Source of the DNA: Bacteroidota bacterium
GTDB lineage: Bacteria > Bacteroidota > Bacteroidia > Cytophagales > Cyclobacteriaceae
Direction: 5' to 3'
DNA length: 64,000 nt
Assembly: GCA_018266055.1 (NCBI GenBank)
Contig: JAFDYT010000012.1
Span: 62,001 to 126,000, forward strand
The notes beneath the pieces are model-generated. The model was given only the letters and a program-made list of their open reading frames with translations, had not been told where the DNA came from and searched no databases. Position 1 is the first letter of the stretch; the number at the start of each line of letters is the position of its first letter. Both the position numbers and the translations under genes were made by a program. Positions 24,958 through 33,661 of this stretch are shown one piece after another.

Positions 24958-25575
24958 ATGAAAAAATTCTCTGTCTTATTGGTGGATGATCATCGCATTT
25001 TACTGGAGGGGATGATAAGCCTGATTCAGGAACCTTTCTTTACGAAGGAAACGGCATCTTCCGGCGAGGAGGCGCTCCGCTTTATCAAGTCCACCGATTT
25101 TGACGTGATGATTACCGATTATGAAATGCCGGGCATCACAGGACTTGAATTGGTGAAGGCTGCCAGAGCTGCTCAGCCTGAAATGAAAATAATCATGCTC
25201 AGCATGCACGATGATCCTTCCGTGGTACGTGAGGTATTAAAGACCGGAGTGCTCGGATACGTGTTAAAGAAAGACACCCACAAGAGCCTGACGGAAGCAT
25301 TAACTAAAGTGATCGAAGGAAAAAGATTTCTCAGCGATGAGATCGCGGAAATATTGATCCACCAACCGATGGAAGAGGAAAAGGGTGTGCTTACGTCGCG
25401 CGAAATTGAAATTTTGAGGTTAGTAGCGAAAGAGTTTAGCAGCCGCCAGATTGCTGAAATATTGTTCATCAGCGAACGCACAGTGGAAACACACCGGAAA
25501 AATATTTTGAAGAAGACAGGGGCAAGCAATCTTGTGGGCTTAATTAAATACGCTTACGCGAATAATCTGATATAA
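24958..25575 (+). CDS. LuxR/NarL-type response regulator
   Basis: 205 residues from ATG 24958 (MKKFSVLLVDDHRILLEGM). Receiver: acidic pair in VDDH, acceptor Asp54 in VMITDYEMPG, Thr/Ser switch in IIMLSMHDD and Lys in YVLKKDTHK. The output is a GerE helix-turn-helix (LTSREIEILRLVAKEFSSRQ, then ERTVETHRKNILKKTG). It pairs with the TPR histidine kinase upstream. Target promoters cannot be told from the window. An upstream in-frame ATG at 24904 would add an unrelated leader. Confidence 0.92.
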   Translation: MKKFSVLLVDDHRILLEGMISLIQEPFFTKETASSGEEALRFIKSTDFDVMITDYEMPGITGLELVKAARAAQPEMKIIMLSMHDDPSVVREVLKTGVLGYVLKKDTHKSLTEALTKVIEGKRFLSDEIAEILIHQPMEEEKGVLTSREIEILRLVAKEFSSRQIAEILFISERTVETHRKNILKKTGASNLVGLIKYAYANNLI

Positions 25576-25612
25576 GATAAGATCGGGCCAGTTAGTTTCA
25601 GATGCTATAATT

Positions 25613-25753
25613 ATGTCACAAAAGAAAAAGGGACAGATGGCCAAATCGCCGGAGAGAATGAAGCATCTTCGGCAATTCCTCAAAAGATACTTTTGGAAAA
25701 AAGAAAGACGGGCCGAGAATAAGGAAATAAACAGGAAGCTGAACGAGGAATAG
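25613..25753 (+). CDS. Small very basic protein
   Basis: A 46-residue frame, MSQKKKGQMAKSPERM...LNEE, about 40% Lys+Arg+Glu, with a central helix rich in Phe, Trp and Lys (LRQFLKRYFWKKERR). It starts 37 bp after the response-regulator stop. The composition fits a small cytosolic nucleic-acid- or ribosome-associated peptide. No family is recognised and no ribosome-binding site is evident, so it is only plausible. Confidence 0.4.
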   Translation: MSQKKKGQMAKSPERMKHLRQFLKRYFWKKERRAENKEINRKLNEE

Positions 25754-25843
25754 AAATAGCGGGCTAAAAACCGACGGTTACCTAAAGCGAATTCTTGGTT
25801 TATTTATCTTTTCACTAAACATTTAGCTGTGTCGTCACTACGA

Positions 25844-25874
25844 CTTTTCGCGAGCGAGTGAGGTGGTATGTTTG
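25844..25874 (+). promoter_or_regulatory. Candidate Bacteroidota promoter for the outer-membrane protein gene
   Basis: TATGTTTG at 25867-25874 is a full TAnnTTTG match; TTTT at 25844-25847 is a weak -33 box at a 19-bp spacing. ATG 25893 is 18 bp downstream. Confidence 0.45.
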
Positions 25875-25892
25875 CCGTGTGGTAAACGACCA

Positions 25893-26609
25893 ATGAAAAA
25901 AACTCAACTTACACTTGTAGCAATACTCCTTATTTTTAGTAATGCAATAGGGCAGACTAGTACGCGGCAATCGCTTGATTTCAGCCTTTCCGGGGCACAC
26001 TATCAGGGCGCTTTGGCACTTTCGTTCGTCAACGACTGGACGCTGGCGAAGCAAAAACTATCTGTGGGAGTCGGGCTGCGGTACACCGGTTATCTCGGCG
26101 CCAACCAATTTTATTCTACAGCGCCAGCGGAGCTCACGTCGGGAAGTACCAGTCCGCTGATTATTTTTCAAAACAACATTGCTGCCAACATCGATACTTT
26201 TTTGGTGAAGTCGCCGCTGGTGAATTCACTTAACGTAAGCATTAACCTGACCTACCATATTAACTCCAGGCTTGACGCCGGATTTAACATCGACGCGATT
26301 GGCTTTTCGTTTGGCGGTAGCCGTGCCGGAAACTACATCAACGGTCCTTCTGGCCGGATGCTTCGTGCTGCGCCTACATCCTTTAATATTTTGCTGGTGA
26401 GCGACAACGACAGAGGTACACTCAACTCTGAGTTTTTTCTTCGGTATGCGATAGACGCGCGCTGGGGAGTAAAAGCAGGCGCTACCTTTTTGTTCACCGA
26501 ATACACCACTGATACACCGGTGCAGCAATATCCACAACCGAATGACCGCTTTCGCAATAAGTCTTTGCTAGCGCTTATTGGCATTCACTATAAACTTCAT
26601 CGACGATGA
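25893..26609 (+). CDS. Outer-membrane beta-barrel-like protein
   Basis: 238 residues from ATG 25893 (signal peptide MKKTQLTLVAILLIFSNAIGQ). The mature protein alternates short amphipathic strands and turns (SLDFSLSGAHYQGALALSF, KLSVGVGLRYTGYLG, LDAGFNIDAIGFSFG, GVKAGATFLFTEY) and ends in LIGIHYKLHRR, as expected for a small barrel of 8-10 strands. No ligand is known. It overlaps the DM13 lipoprotein gene by 4 bp (ATGA), so the two are co-translated. Confidence 0.75.
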   Translation: MKKTQLTLVAILLIFSNAIGQTSTRQSLDFSLSGAHYQGALALSFVNDWTLAKQKLSVGVGLRYTGYLGANQFYSTAPAELTSGSTSPLIIFQNNIAANIDTFLVKSPLVNSLNVSINLTYHINSRLDAGFNIDAIGFSFGGSRAGNYINGPSGRMLRAAPTSFNILLVSDNDRGTLNSEFFLRYAIDARWGVKAGATFLFTEYTTDTPVQQYPQPNDRFRNKSLLALIGIHYKLHRR

Positions 26610-27046
26610 ACCGCAAAAGAAAAAGTAATCTCTTTGGCATGTTGACGCTGCTATTGCTCTCGGCAGCGTGCGCGCCACAAAACACTACGCCCACAGTCCC
26701 GAAAGGAACAAACTCTGGTCTTGACACCACGAAAGCTGTACTTCTCAAGTCTGGGATGTTCGTGGGGCTTGATGGTCCGACGAGCGGCACGGCAAGCATT
26801 TATACCCAGGGCGGGATGATTTATATTCTGCTCAATCCATTCCAGTCGCACGCCGGCCCCGACCTAAAAGTGTATCTCAGCAAAGACTCTACCGCGAGTG
26901 ATTACGTCCGGATCGGAGCCTTGCAGGCGGTGATGGGCAGACAGGTGTATGCAGTGCCTAGTGGAGTAATAATTGGGAACTATAACTATGTGCACGTGTG
27001 GTGCGAGAAGTATTCGGTAGATTTTGCTCGTGCCGCCGTGAGGTAA
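26606..27046 (+). CDS. DM13-domain lipoprotein
   Basis: A 146-residue protein with a lipobox LLSAAC near residue 22 and then a DM13 domain: GTASIYTQGGMIYILL, GPDLKVYLSKD and the conserved Cys strand VHVWCEKYSVDFARAAV. DM13 domains are proposed to carry redox or electron-transfer chemistry on a conserved cysteine. It is translationally coupled to the preceding barrel protein (4-bp overlap), so a shared outer-membrane role is likely. Confidence 0.85.
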   Translation: MNRKRKSNLFGMLTLLLLSAACAPQNTTPTVPKGTNSGLDTTKAVLLKSGMFVGLDGPTSGTASIYTQGGMIYILLNPFQSHAGPDLKVYLSKDSTASDYVRIGALQAVMGRQVYAVPSGVIIGNYNYVHVWCEKYSVDFARAAVR

Positions 27047-27053
27047 TGATTTT

Positions 27054-28907
27054 TCATTTATTTTTCTTCCGAAGAACGATCTGGTCCGACATCTTTGAGA
27101 TCAGATGAGCATAAAACTCCTTTAGTGCCGGATATTCTTCTTTGAAAAAAAGTGTTTTGCTTAGTAGCAAGTTATAGGTCACGAATACTTTGGAATTGGC
27201 AGTAGAAAAATTAAAAAATGCCCGGCCATCGTTGTTGGGCAATTTGATGACTCGACTTTGTGGAAGCTCTTCCACGACATAGCCTTCAGGTATCTGTAGT
27301 GTTAATACATAAGCACGTTCTAGTGGTGATACAAAGTCAATCGGGTACTCTCTTGTCTGGGCAGCAAACGGGTTGCTTTCTTCTTTTAACAGAAGTATAG
27401 GGTTAACGTAAAGGATATCGCCAGATGCTGTGGCTTCGTCGTTGATCTGAACGACATACTCTTCTTTTATTGCTTTGTTAGGATCCTCGTAATTTTCTAT
27501 TTCACTTTTTTCGATTACCCACGATTTCCCTGAAGCTAATTTCTTTTTGTATTCTTCCGGTCCGCTTTCTTGATACGATTCCCTGGCCAGAAAAGCATCG
27601 TAACCATCTTTTGAAATTTTTAAAGTTCCGCTGATCACCCCGGCTTCAGTCACCGCCAAGCTGGCGTTAACAGTTTTTTTGACTTTTGTAGTGGAATTAA
27701 TTTTTATCCACTCGCCGCCTTGCTTGTCAACCGATAAGCCGTCGTAGTTCAAACACCGGATGGGAAGTACATCAAAGGGAAGGTTGCGTTCGGTGGCATC
27801 CAACAGATAAGTAGTGTTTTCTAGACGTGCCATGCAAATCACATAGTCAAACTGATTGCTTGACGGAAACTGCTGAAAAACTAAACCATGATCGCGGGTG
27901 CTGAGCAATACCATTGTCACGGAGATTCCAGCTTGCTTCAATAGTGAACCAAAAATCAAATTGATATCGCCGGCGGTGCCTGTTTTTCGGTTGAGCACAT
28001 CCATGGGCAAGTCACTTAGGAAATCTTTTGTGCCGTCCCACTTGATGTTACTTTTTACATATTTTGAGATTGCCTTTATCTTTTCGACCGGTTCCGATAT
28101 CCCGGATGTAATCTGTGCCGCTGTATTTTTTAGAAACCTGGGATACTCAAGGATGCCGCCAAAGCTTTCGCTTTCATAAATATCTGTGCAAATGGTGCCC
28201 CAATTTAATCCCCTTCGCCAAAAGCGAATCGCCGATTTATAGATTCCTCCGTTTGGCATTAATGGCTCACCTTTAAATGCCGGGATATCGGTCATGACCC
28301 ACGTCTTTGTGTTTTCTTCTTCGGTGCTATATTTAGTATTGAGTCCTAAACTACCCCGGATTTCTTCCTGATATCGATTGACTTTGCCAATCAATTTAAA
28401 ACTACTCCACAAGGTTGGCACACTGCTTTGAAATCCCCAGGGTGGTATTGCCCAACTTTTTAGTCGAATGATGTAGGAGTACTCTACAACTGAACCCTCC
28501 TTGAGATTTGGAAAGGTAAAATTGATGGTCTCGAAGTGTTTTCCATCTTTTGCTTTGAAGATATGATCTTCCGACAATTCTATCTTTTTGATCTGCCCCT
28601 CCTCAAGATAATAAGTAGCCCCTTTAAGTTTTGATACTGAAGATCGCAGCGCCGAAATTCTCACATTGCCCCAATCATTGTAGGCGCTGGCGCGAAACAG
28701 TTTAATGCGTATATGGATCTTCAGGTCGGCAGTGCCATCGTTGAATTGAAGAAGTTCTCCTTTGTCGAAAAGGACTACGGCATCGGCAGTAGTATCAATA
28801 CTGCACACTTTCAACGATAACTCTTCCAGAGTCACAGAGCCGAAAGAAGCTGTATTTGTTTGTGCGGTAACGCGACTGTACAAGAGGATTAGAAATGCAG
28901 GGAGCAA
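27054..28907 (-). CDS. DUF3857 / transglutaminase-like protein lacking the catalytic Cys
   Basis: About 617 residues. No ATG is available: the best start is TTG at 28907, giving signal peptide MLPAFLILLYSRVTAQ. The N-terminal half is DUF3857 (VVLFDKGELLQFNDG, EGSVVEYSYIIRLKSW). The middle is a transglutaminase-like domain (VEKIKAISKYVKSNIKWDG, then RKTGTAGDINLIFGSLLKQAG). In active relatives the second segment carries Gly-x-Cys; here it reads GTAGD, so catalysis is unlikely. The C-terminal DUF3858-like part is beta-rich. It is probably a periplasmic structural or binding protein. It is convergent with the DM13 gene, 7 bp apart. Confidence 0.8.
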   Translation of the reverse strand: MLPAFLILLYSRVTAQTNTASFGSVTLEELSLKVCSIDTTADAVVLFDKGELLQFNDGTADLKIHIRIKLFRASAYNDWGNVRISALRSSVSKLKGATYYLEEGQIKKIELSEDHIFKAKDGKHFETINFTFPNLKEGSVVEYSYIIRLKSWAIPPWGFQSSVPTLWSSFKLIGKVNRYQEEIRGSLGLNTKYSTEEENTKTWVMTDIPAFKGEPLMPNGGIYKSAIRFWRRGLNWGTICTDIYESESFGGILEYPRFLKNTAAQITSGISEPVEKIKAISKYVKSNIKWDGTKDFLSDLPMDVLNRKTGTAGDINLIFGSLLKQAGISVTMVLLSTRDHGLVFQQFPSSNQFDYVICMARLENTTYLLDATERNLPFDVLPIRCLNYDGLSVDKQGGEWIKINSTTKVKKTVNASLAVTEAGVISGTLKISKDGYDAFLARESYQESGPEEYKKKLASGKSWVIEKSEIENYEDPNKAIKEEYVVQINDEATASGDILYVNPILLLKEESNPFAAQTREYPIDFVSPLERAYVLTLQIPEGYVVEELPQSRVIKLPNNDGRAFFNFSTANSKVFVTYNLLLSKTLFFKEEYPALKEFYAHLISKMSDQIVLRKKNK

Positions 28908-29176
28908 AAACCTCAGGATTCCTAAAGCAAAGGTGGTGTGACGGAATAACGCTAGCCGAATGATGACTTACAAATTTGAAAACAAAAGTAAAGGGATTTA
29001 ATGATTTGGCCGAGGGTTGCAATTTTTTTTGACCTTGGTTAGGAGAAGGTCGGCAATCCTGAGTTTTGTTTGTCAACCCAACTGAATTACATCAATGCCA
29101 ATGCACAGGCACCATTTTTTCCCGATTAGTGACCAATCACAATTAACAATTAACGAATAACGGTTAACCAACAAAC

Positions 29177-29923
29177 TCAATACGCCCGATCTACCGAGCC
29201 TGAGCCGTACACTTTTTTGTTTACTTCTTTGGTGTTGCCTTTGTGTTTCACGATGCCGCTACCCAGCACGGTAGCTTCGAGTTTGGCAGTAGCGCTCAGT
29301 TCGCAGAGGCCCGAGCCGCTTACTTTTACTTTGGCCGATTCCAGTTCGCAGGCAAAGGCATTCAGGCTGCCGCTTCCGCTGATGTAGATGTCGTTGGCGG
29401 TGGCATATCCTTTCAGGGCTACCGCACCCGAGCCACTTACTTCGGTTTTAACATTGTTGCCTTTAAGATCCAGGTCCATGGCCCCGCTTCCGGAAACAGC
29501 AAGACTGAGATAGTCCGCAGCGATTGAGTTTTCAGAAACGATCTTGCCACCTCCGTTCACTTGCAGTTCGCTGATATTTTTTACGCTTACATATACCTTC
29601 TGTACGGCTTTCAGTTTGATGTCGTCAATCTTCGCCCAGATACTTTTGTTGGGCACGTCGGGTTTGCGCTCAACGTTGATCATGAGAACGCCGTTTTCCA
29701 CGAAAATTTTTGTCAATGCAAAGATGTCGGGATCGGCTTCTACGTTCACTTCCTGCTTGTTCGTTTGTTTCAAATACACCGTATAGTTGGAGTTCACATA
29801 GATACTTTTGAACTCGGGAAGTTCAAGGGTTTTCTTGGTGGATTGTGCAAAGGCGATGGATGCGGCTGACAAAATCAGCAGCGATAACACTATTAAAACA
29901 AGGAAAAAGTTTAGTTTTCTCAT
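29177..29923 (-). CDS. DUF2807 (head-GIN type) beta-solenoid secreted protein
   Basis: 248 residues from the ATG at 29923 (signal peptide MRKLNFFLVLIVLSLLILSAASIAFA). The mature protein is a right-handed repeat domain with SGSG turns (LAVSGSGAMDLDL, TEVSGSGAVALKG, YISGSGSLNAFA, VKVSGSGLCELSA, VYGSGSVDRAY), the hallmark of DUF2807. Such proteins are abundant and secreted in Bacteroidota; the function is unknown, perhaps adhesion or envelope structure. It stands alone. Confidence 0.88.
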   Translation of the reverse strand: MRKLNFFLVLIVLSLLILSAASIAFAQSTKKTLELPEFKSIYVNSNYTVYLKQTNKQEVNVEADPDIFALTKIFVENGVLMINVERKPDVPNKSIWAKIDDIKLKAVQKVYVSVKNISELQVNGGGKIVSENSIAADYLSLAVSGSGAMDLDLKGNNVKTEVSGSGAVALKGYATANDIYISGSGSLNAFACELESAKVKVSGSGLCELSATAKLEATVLGSGIVKHKGNTKEVNKKVYGSGSVDRAY

Positions 29924-30030
29924 GGTTAAGGGGTTGAAACACAGAAATTTGAACACCTTTACCCATAAAATAAGTTGACATTCGTCAAAATTACAAGGAT
30001 TCCGACGAAAAGATTAAACAAACCGTCGAG

Positions 30031-30138
30031 TTACTTCTTCGGTTTCCGGAATAGCAGGCGAAACACGATCATAAATACAACCAGTCCGACGCAAAGCATC
30101 CAAAGCACGCCCGATGTGACAAACTCTACTCCATGCAT
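30031..30138 (-). CDS. 35-residue single-helix membrane peptide
   Basis: MHGVEFVTSGVLWMLC, then VGLVVFMIVF and the basic end RLLFRKPKK. It is one transmembrane helix with a positive C-terminus, which fits N-out/C-in topology. It begins 2 bp after the stop of the 683-residue outer-membrane protein, so it is almost certainly translated from the same mRNA. Too small for family recognition. Confidence 0.6.
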   Translation of the reverse strand: MHGVEFVTSGVLWMLCVGLVVFMIVFRLLFRKPKK

Positions 30139-30140
30139 AG

Positions 30141-32192
30141 TTAAAATCGTATACGTGCCTGCAATTTAACATCATTCCGGCTATCGCCCGCTATGGTTTC
30201 TCCGCCGGAGCCGATCATATCGCGGTCGGTATATCGTGTCTGACTCCACCGCAACCACAAGTCAGCCTTTCGGCCAAGACGGTAGCGCATCATCACATAG
30301 CTACGGATTCCCTTGCCGTAATAGGCGGGGAAAGAAAAACTCAGCCAGGCATCGCGTTCGTACACGTATAGCCTGTTATCATAATCATCGGTATCAAACA
30401 ACGCGTATCGGGCCGCAAGGCTAATGCGTCCCAGGTTATAGGCTACGTCTTGAAGTATGACCATGCCGCGCGTGGTTTGCCCGGCGATAGCATACGTGCT
30501 GAACTGAAGGCGTGTACGGAAGGAGAGACGCGTATTGGCAGCATAATCGCAGTTGATGGAGTAGTTGCGTTTCACACCCTGAGCAGTAAGAAACAAGTTC
30601 GCGTCGGCGCTGGTGTTTCGTTGCTTTGATTCTTCGCGTGCCTGCGCAAAGAAGCTGACTGTTTTGGAAGGTTTGTAATTGAAACGGATTAGCCATTCGC
30701 TGCCCTCCGACGGCGCGTAGCTGCGGTACTTGAGCCATGGAAACGAGAAGAGATCGACGTAACCAGCCAGCGAATACTTTTTACTGAACGAATATTTCCA
30801 ACCCCAGTACACGCCCGATTCGTTTTGCGGAATGGAGTTCTCTGCGATGGCGTTGCTGTAAAAACTGTAAAAATCTTTATCAAATCGTCGCACCACGAGC
30901 GAAGCATCAAGCTTTGGCGTAAGACTTGCCAGTACTCCTGCGATCAGCGCGTTGCCGTGACTCAGCGTTTGGGTGAACTCACCGAAGAAGGCGTAGTTGC
31001 CCGCGTTGTAGTTGATATAGCCACCGGCGTTGGTATTGGCGTTGCCGTTAAACTCAAACTGATTGTAAAGGCTGGGAGTGCGCTGCAACGACAAGCTGAA
31101 TTCCGTATGATGAAAAATCAATCCGGCGTCGAGCGATTGCTTTTTGTATTGAAAGATTCCCGCCAGGTTGGTTTCCGAAATTGAATTTCGGTTGTCCAGT
31201 TCAGTGGTTGTGCGATGAAGTCCGGAGTAGTTGAAGGAACTAAGGTAATCCGAAGTAGATGCCAGGGTGTCCTGATTGACAGTTCCGTCTCTTCCGCGAA
31301 AGGAAGCCATCGTGTGGACAGTGATATTCTTTGTGCATGCTGTTGACAACGCAATGCCGCGGAAATAACCTGCTTCATAGAGTGATGTATAAGGCATGAA
31401 GCCGAGGTTGGGTTTTCGCATAGTGGTCACCGCTTCTGCATTTTTGCCGATGCCAAAAGCTGAGCCTAACGCAATGCCTTGTCCGAATTGAGCCTGATAA
31501 TCGCCAACAATAATGTTTTTGATTCGGCCTTTGTTGATGGCCTGTAGGTGGAGAGAGAGGTAATCAAACGCATAATATTTTTTAGCCGGATTCCATGTAA
31601 GCGCTTCTCCGGCATCTTTTTTTAGCGTGAAGCCAAGACTGAAATCGCCTGCTCTGCTAGTGCGAAAGCGCGCATAGGCATTGTCAGGCGAGCCGAGGTA
31701 TTTGGTAGAAGGAGTTGCCGCGCTGGAGTAACCCAATTGAGGTTCGAGTGTTTTTCCCCACCGAAGGATCAGGTAATTGTTTTGTTCCTGCCCGATCCGT
31801 TTGATGATGCTTTTGTTGAACTTCTCATTGGCGTTGGCCACGGTGACGAAGGGTAGCAACTTCTCTACAATCTCCGCGTCAAGCAAGGTCTGCAATTCAT
31901 TCACCGAAAGGAAAGGCCCTGAGTTCTCTCTGTATTTTAAAATCGCGGCGATTTGTTCCTGTCTTAAAATATAAAGCGAACGAAGTTGTTCGTCGGTCAC
32001 CGTGTTCAGGTCGAGCGGATTTGAGATGAGCTGAAGATAATTCTCGTACAGATCCTGATAGTTGATGTCGAGATCTTGCGTGGCAAAAATTTCATCCACC
32101 AATGAAGCGGGGTCGATTTCTTTCTTGGGTAACTCTTGCGCGTGAAGCGATGTCCATGAAATAGCAACCAAAAAGAGAATTGTCTTTTTCAT
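30141..32192 (-). CDS. Outer-membrane protein with N-terminal helix-hairpin-helix region
   Basis: 683 residues from the ATG at 32192 (signal peptide MKKTILFLVAISWTSLHAQ); a longer frame upstream is not credible. Residues about 40-120 resemble paired ComEA-type helix-hairpin-helix motifs (NPLDLNTVTDEQLRSLYIL, GPFLSVNELQTLLDAEIVEKL). The remainder is a large beta-barrel-like region rich in aromatic, outward-facing strands, ending in KLQARIRF, with a C-terminal Phe typical of outer-membrane barrels. The upstream gene overlaps by 4 bp and a 35-residue peptide follows by 2 bp. The function is unknown; a DNA-contacting or uptake role is conceivable from the HhH motifs but unproven. Confidence 0.78.
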   Translation of the reverse strand: MKKTILFLVAISWTSLHAQELPKKEIDPASLVDEIFATQDLDINYQDLYENYLQLISNPLDLNTVTDEQLRSLYILRQEQIAAILKYRENSGPFLSVNELQTLLDAEIVEKLLPFVTVANANEKFNKSIIKRIGQEQNNYLILRWGKTLEPQLGYSSAATPSTKYLGSPDNAYARFRTSRAGDFSLGFTLKKDAGEALTWNPAKKYYAFDYLSLHLQAINKGRIKNIIVGDYQAQFGQGIALGSAFGIGKNAEAVTTMRKPNLGFMPYTSLYEAGYFRGIALSTACTKNITVHTMASFRGRDGTVNQDTLASTSDYLSSFNYSGLHRTTTELDNRNSISETNLAGIFQYKKQSLDAGLIFHHTEFSLSLQRTPSLYNQFEFNGNANTNAGGYINYNAGNYAFFGEFTQTLSHGNALIAGVLASLTPKLDASLVVRRFDKDFYSFYSNAIAENSIPQNESGVYWGWKYSFSKKYSLAGYVDLFSFPWLKYRSYAPSEGSEWLIRFNYKPSKTVSFFAQAREESKQRNTSADANLFLTAQGVKRNYSINCDYAANTRLSFRTRLQFSTYAIAGQTTRGMVILQDVAYNLGRISLAARYALFDTDDYDNRLYVYERDAWLSFSFPAYYGKGIRSYVMMRYRLGRKADLWLRWSQTRYTDRDMIGSGGETIAGDSRNDVKLQARIRF

Positions 32193-33013
32193 TTTTTGGA
32201 AGCCAACGAATACACCAGCGAAGCCTGATGCGCCACACCCAGCAGCTGACTGAAGCGGAGCGCATAGTCTAACTTCAGATTTTTCTTGTGCGCACCCAAG
32301 CCAAAATAAAAGGCACTCGGATTTAGGTTGAATCCTGTTCTGAAAAATATCTTTTTGTACACAGCATATTCCATCCCCCCGCGCCACGTCACGGCGTACG
32401 CAAGATCTTTTTCTATTTCGGTGGCGACGAATACACTTTCTGAAGGTTTGAATCCAAGCCCGGCCACCATCTTTGTAGGCAATCGCTCGCCACTGGCGCC
32501 CTTGAGTTTGGATTGGGTGAGATTGGTGATGTAGGCGCCGATTTGTATTTGCGGAGTTATTGTGCTGATGCCACCAAAGTCAACACTTATCGCTTTGCTG
32601 GTACCAAAGCCTTCGGCCCGGTATTGAATGTAATTGATCTTCGAGCCAAGCGAGGTGTTGCCGATTTGATTTCCAAAACCAAAAGACGCGATCTGTTCAC
32701 TATAAATGTCATCCCCAAATTTGAACACGCCGACACCGAACGTGCCGGCCTTCACATGTGTGACTGCACTCGCAGCCATTCGGTTGGCGCCATTAAGCGC
32801 CGGTTTTATTTCGTAGGCAAAGGTGGCGCTGGTTTGTTTTGCTTTGCCAAGCCCGCCCACATTATTAAACAGTGACCATTCGTCGGAAAGGGTGGAGGAA
32901 GTGTATCCAAGCCCGGCAGCACGAGAACCCATGAGTGAGGAACTGCTCTGCGCATTCACTAATTTCGCACCATAAAATGCGAGCAGCAGTACAATGGTAA
33001 TGCGCTTGTTCAA
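32189..33013 (-). CDS. PorV/PorQ-like outer-membrane barrel protein
   Basis: 274 residues starting at TTG 33013 (signal peptide MNKRITIVLLLAFYGAKLVNAQ); no ATG is available in frame. The mature sequence opens with GSRAAGLGYTSSTLSDEWSLFNN, the pattern found in PorV/PorQ and FadL-related barrels, followed by regular strands (FGVGVFKFGDDIYSEQ, SVDFGGISTITPQIQIGAYI, YFGLGAHKKNLKLDYALRF). The stop overlaps the start of the HhH protein (ATGA). It is likely an outer-membrane partner of that protein. Confidence 0.7.
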   Translation of the reverse strand: MNKRITIVLLLAFYGAKLVNAQSSSSLMGSRAAGLGYTSSTLSDEWSLFNNVGGLGKAKQTSATFAYEIKPALNGANRMAASAVTHVKAGTFGVGVFKFGDDIYSEQIASFGFGNQIGNTSLGSKINYIQYRAEGFGTSKAISVDFGGISTITPQIQIGAYITNLTQSKLKGASGERLPTKMVAGLGFKPSESVFVATEIEKDLAYAVTWRGGMEYAVYKKIFFRTGFNLNPSAFYFGLGAHKKNLKLDYALRFSQLLGVAHQASLVYSLASKK

Positions 33014-33043
33014 ATGAATTGGTTGGATTTTAAAAGTAGAGAA

Positions 33044-33661
33044 ATGACCAAATATTTACTCTTGACAGTGATCATGAAATTCACACTCCCTTCTTTTGGT
33101 CAGGAGTTGGTGAAGGAATATTATTCCTCGGGAGAAATGAAAGCCGCCGGAAAAATGGTGAACGGAATGAAAGAAGGTGAGTGGATTTATTATTACACGT
33201 CGGGTGCGAAAAATTCTATCGAGAATTATAAGCAGGGAAAATTGCACGGTCATGTGATCTACTTTTATCCGACTGAGACAAAGCAAGGACACGAGCAATG
33301 GAACGAAGGGTTGATGAATGACTCGGCGTGGTACTATCACCCGAATGGGAAATTAAAAAGCAAAGGCATTTACCGGCTTGGCCAATACGAGGGAATGTGG
33401 AAGCACTATTTTGAAAATGAAAAGCTAGAGCGAATGGTGAACTACCGTGATGGCTTGCCGGAAGGAAATACCTTTGTGTATAATGAGCATGGTGTTTTGT
33501 TGCAGGAAGGGAATTACCATCAGGGCACAGAAGACGGCGAATGGAAATTTTATTCCGACGAAGGCAAACTCAAGTGGTTTGGCGCATACCAAAACGGAAA
33601 GCCGGTGGGCATCTGGTATGAAATAAAAAACGGAAAACAGAAGGTCTATAAAAAGTACTGA
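33044..33661 (+). CDS. Secreted MORN-type (YwqK-like) repeat protein
   Basis: 205 residues from ATG 33044 (signal peptide MTKYLLLTVIMKFTLPSFGQ); an earlier ATG at 33014 would add polar residues and overlap the divergent start. At least six copies of the YYSSGEMKAAGKMVNGMKEG type repeat (for example YHPNGKLKSKGIYRLGQYEG, YSDEGKLKWFGAYQNGKPVG). This repeat is found in MORN-variant proteins often annotated as YwqK-family antitoxins, a label that is not supported functionally here. The protein is exported; the role is unknown. Confidence 0.78.
   Translation: MTKYLLLTVIMKFTLPSFGQELVKEYYSSGEMKAAGKMVNGMKEGEWIYYYTSGAKNSIENYKQGKLHGHVIYFYPTETKQGHEQWNEGLMNDSAWYYHPNGKLKSKGIYRLGQYEGMWKHYFENEKLERMVNYRDGLPEGNTFVYNEHGVLLQEGNYHQGTEDGEWKFYSDEGKLKWFGAYQNGKPVGIWYEIKNGKQKVYKKY

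Noticed and set aside
33044-33661. YwqK-type antitoxin of a toxin-antitoxin pair
   Set aside because: The protein has a signal peptide and there is no toxin-like neighbour; the family label reflects only the repeat.
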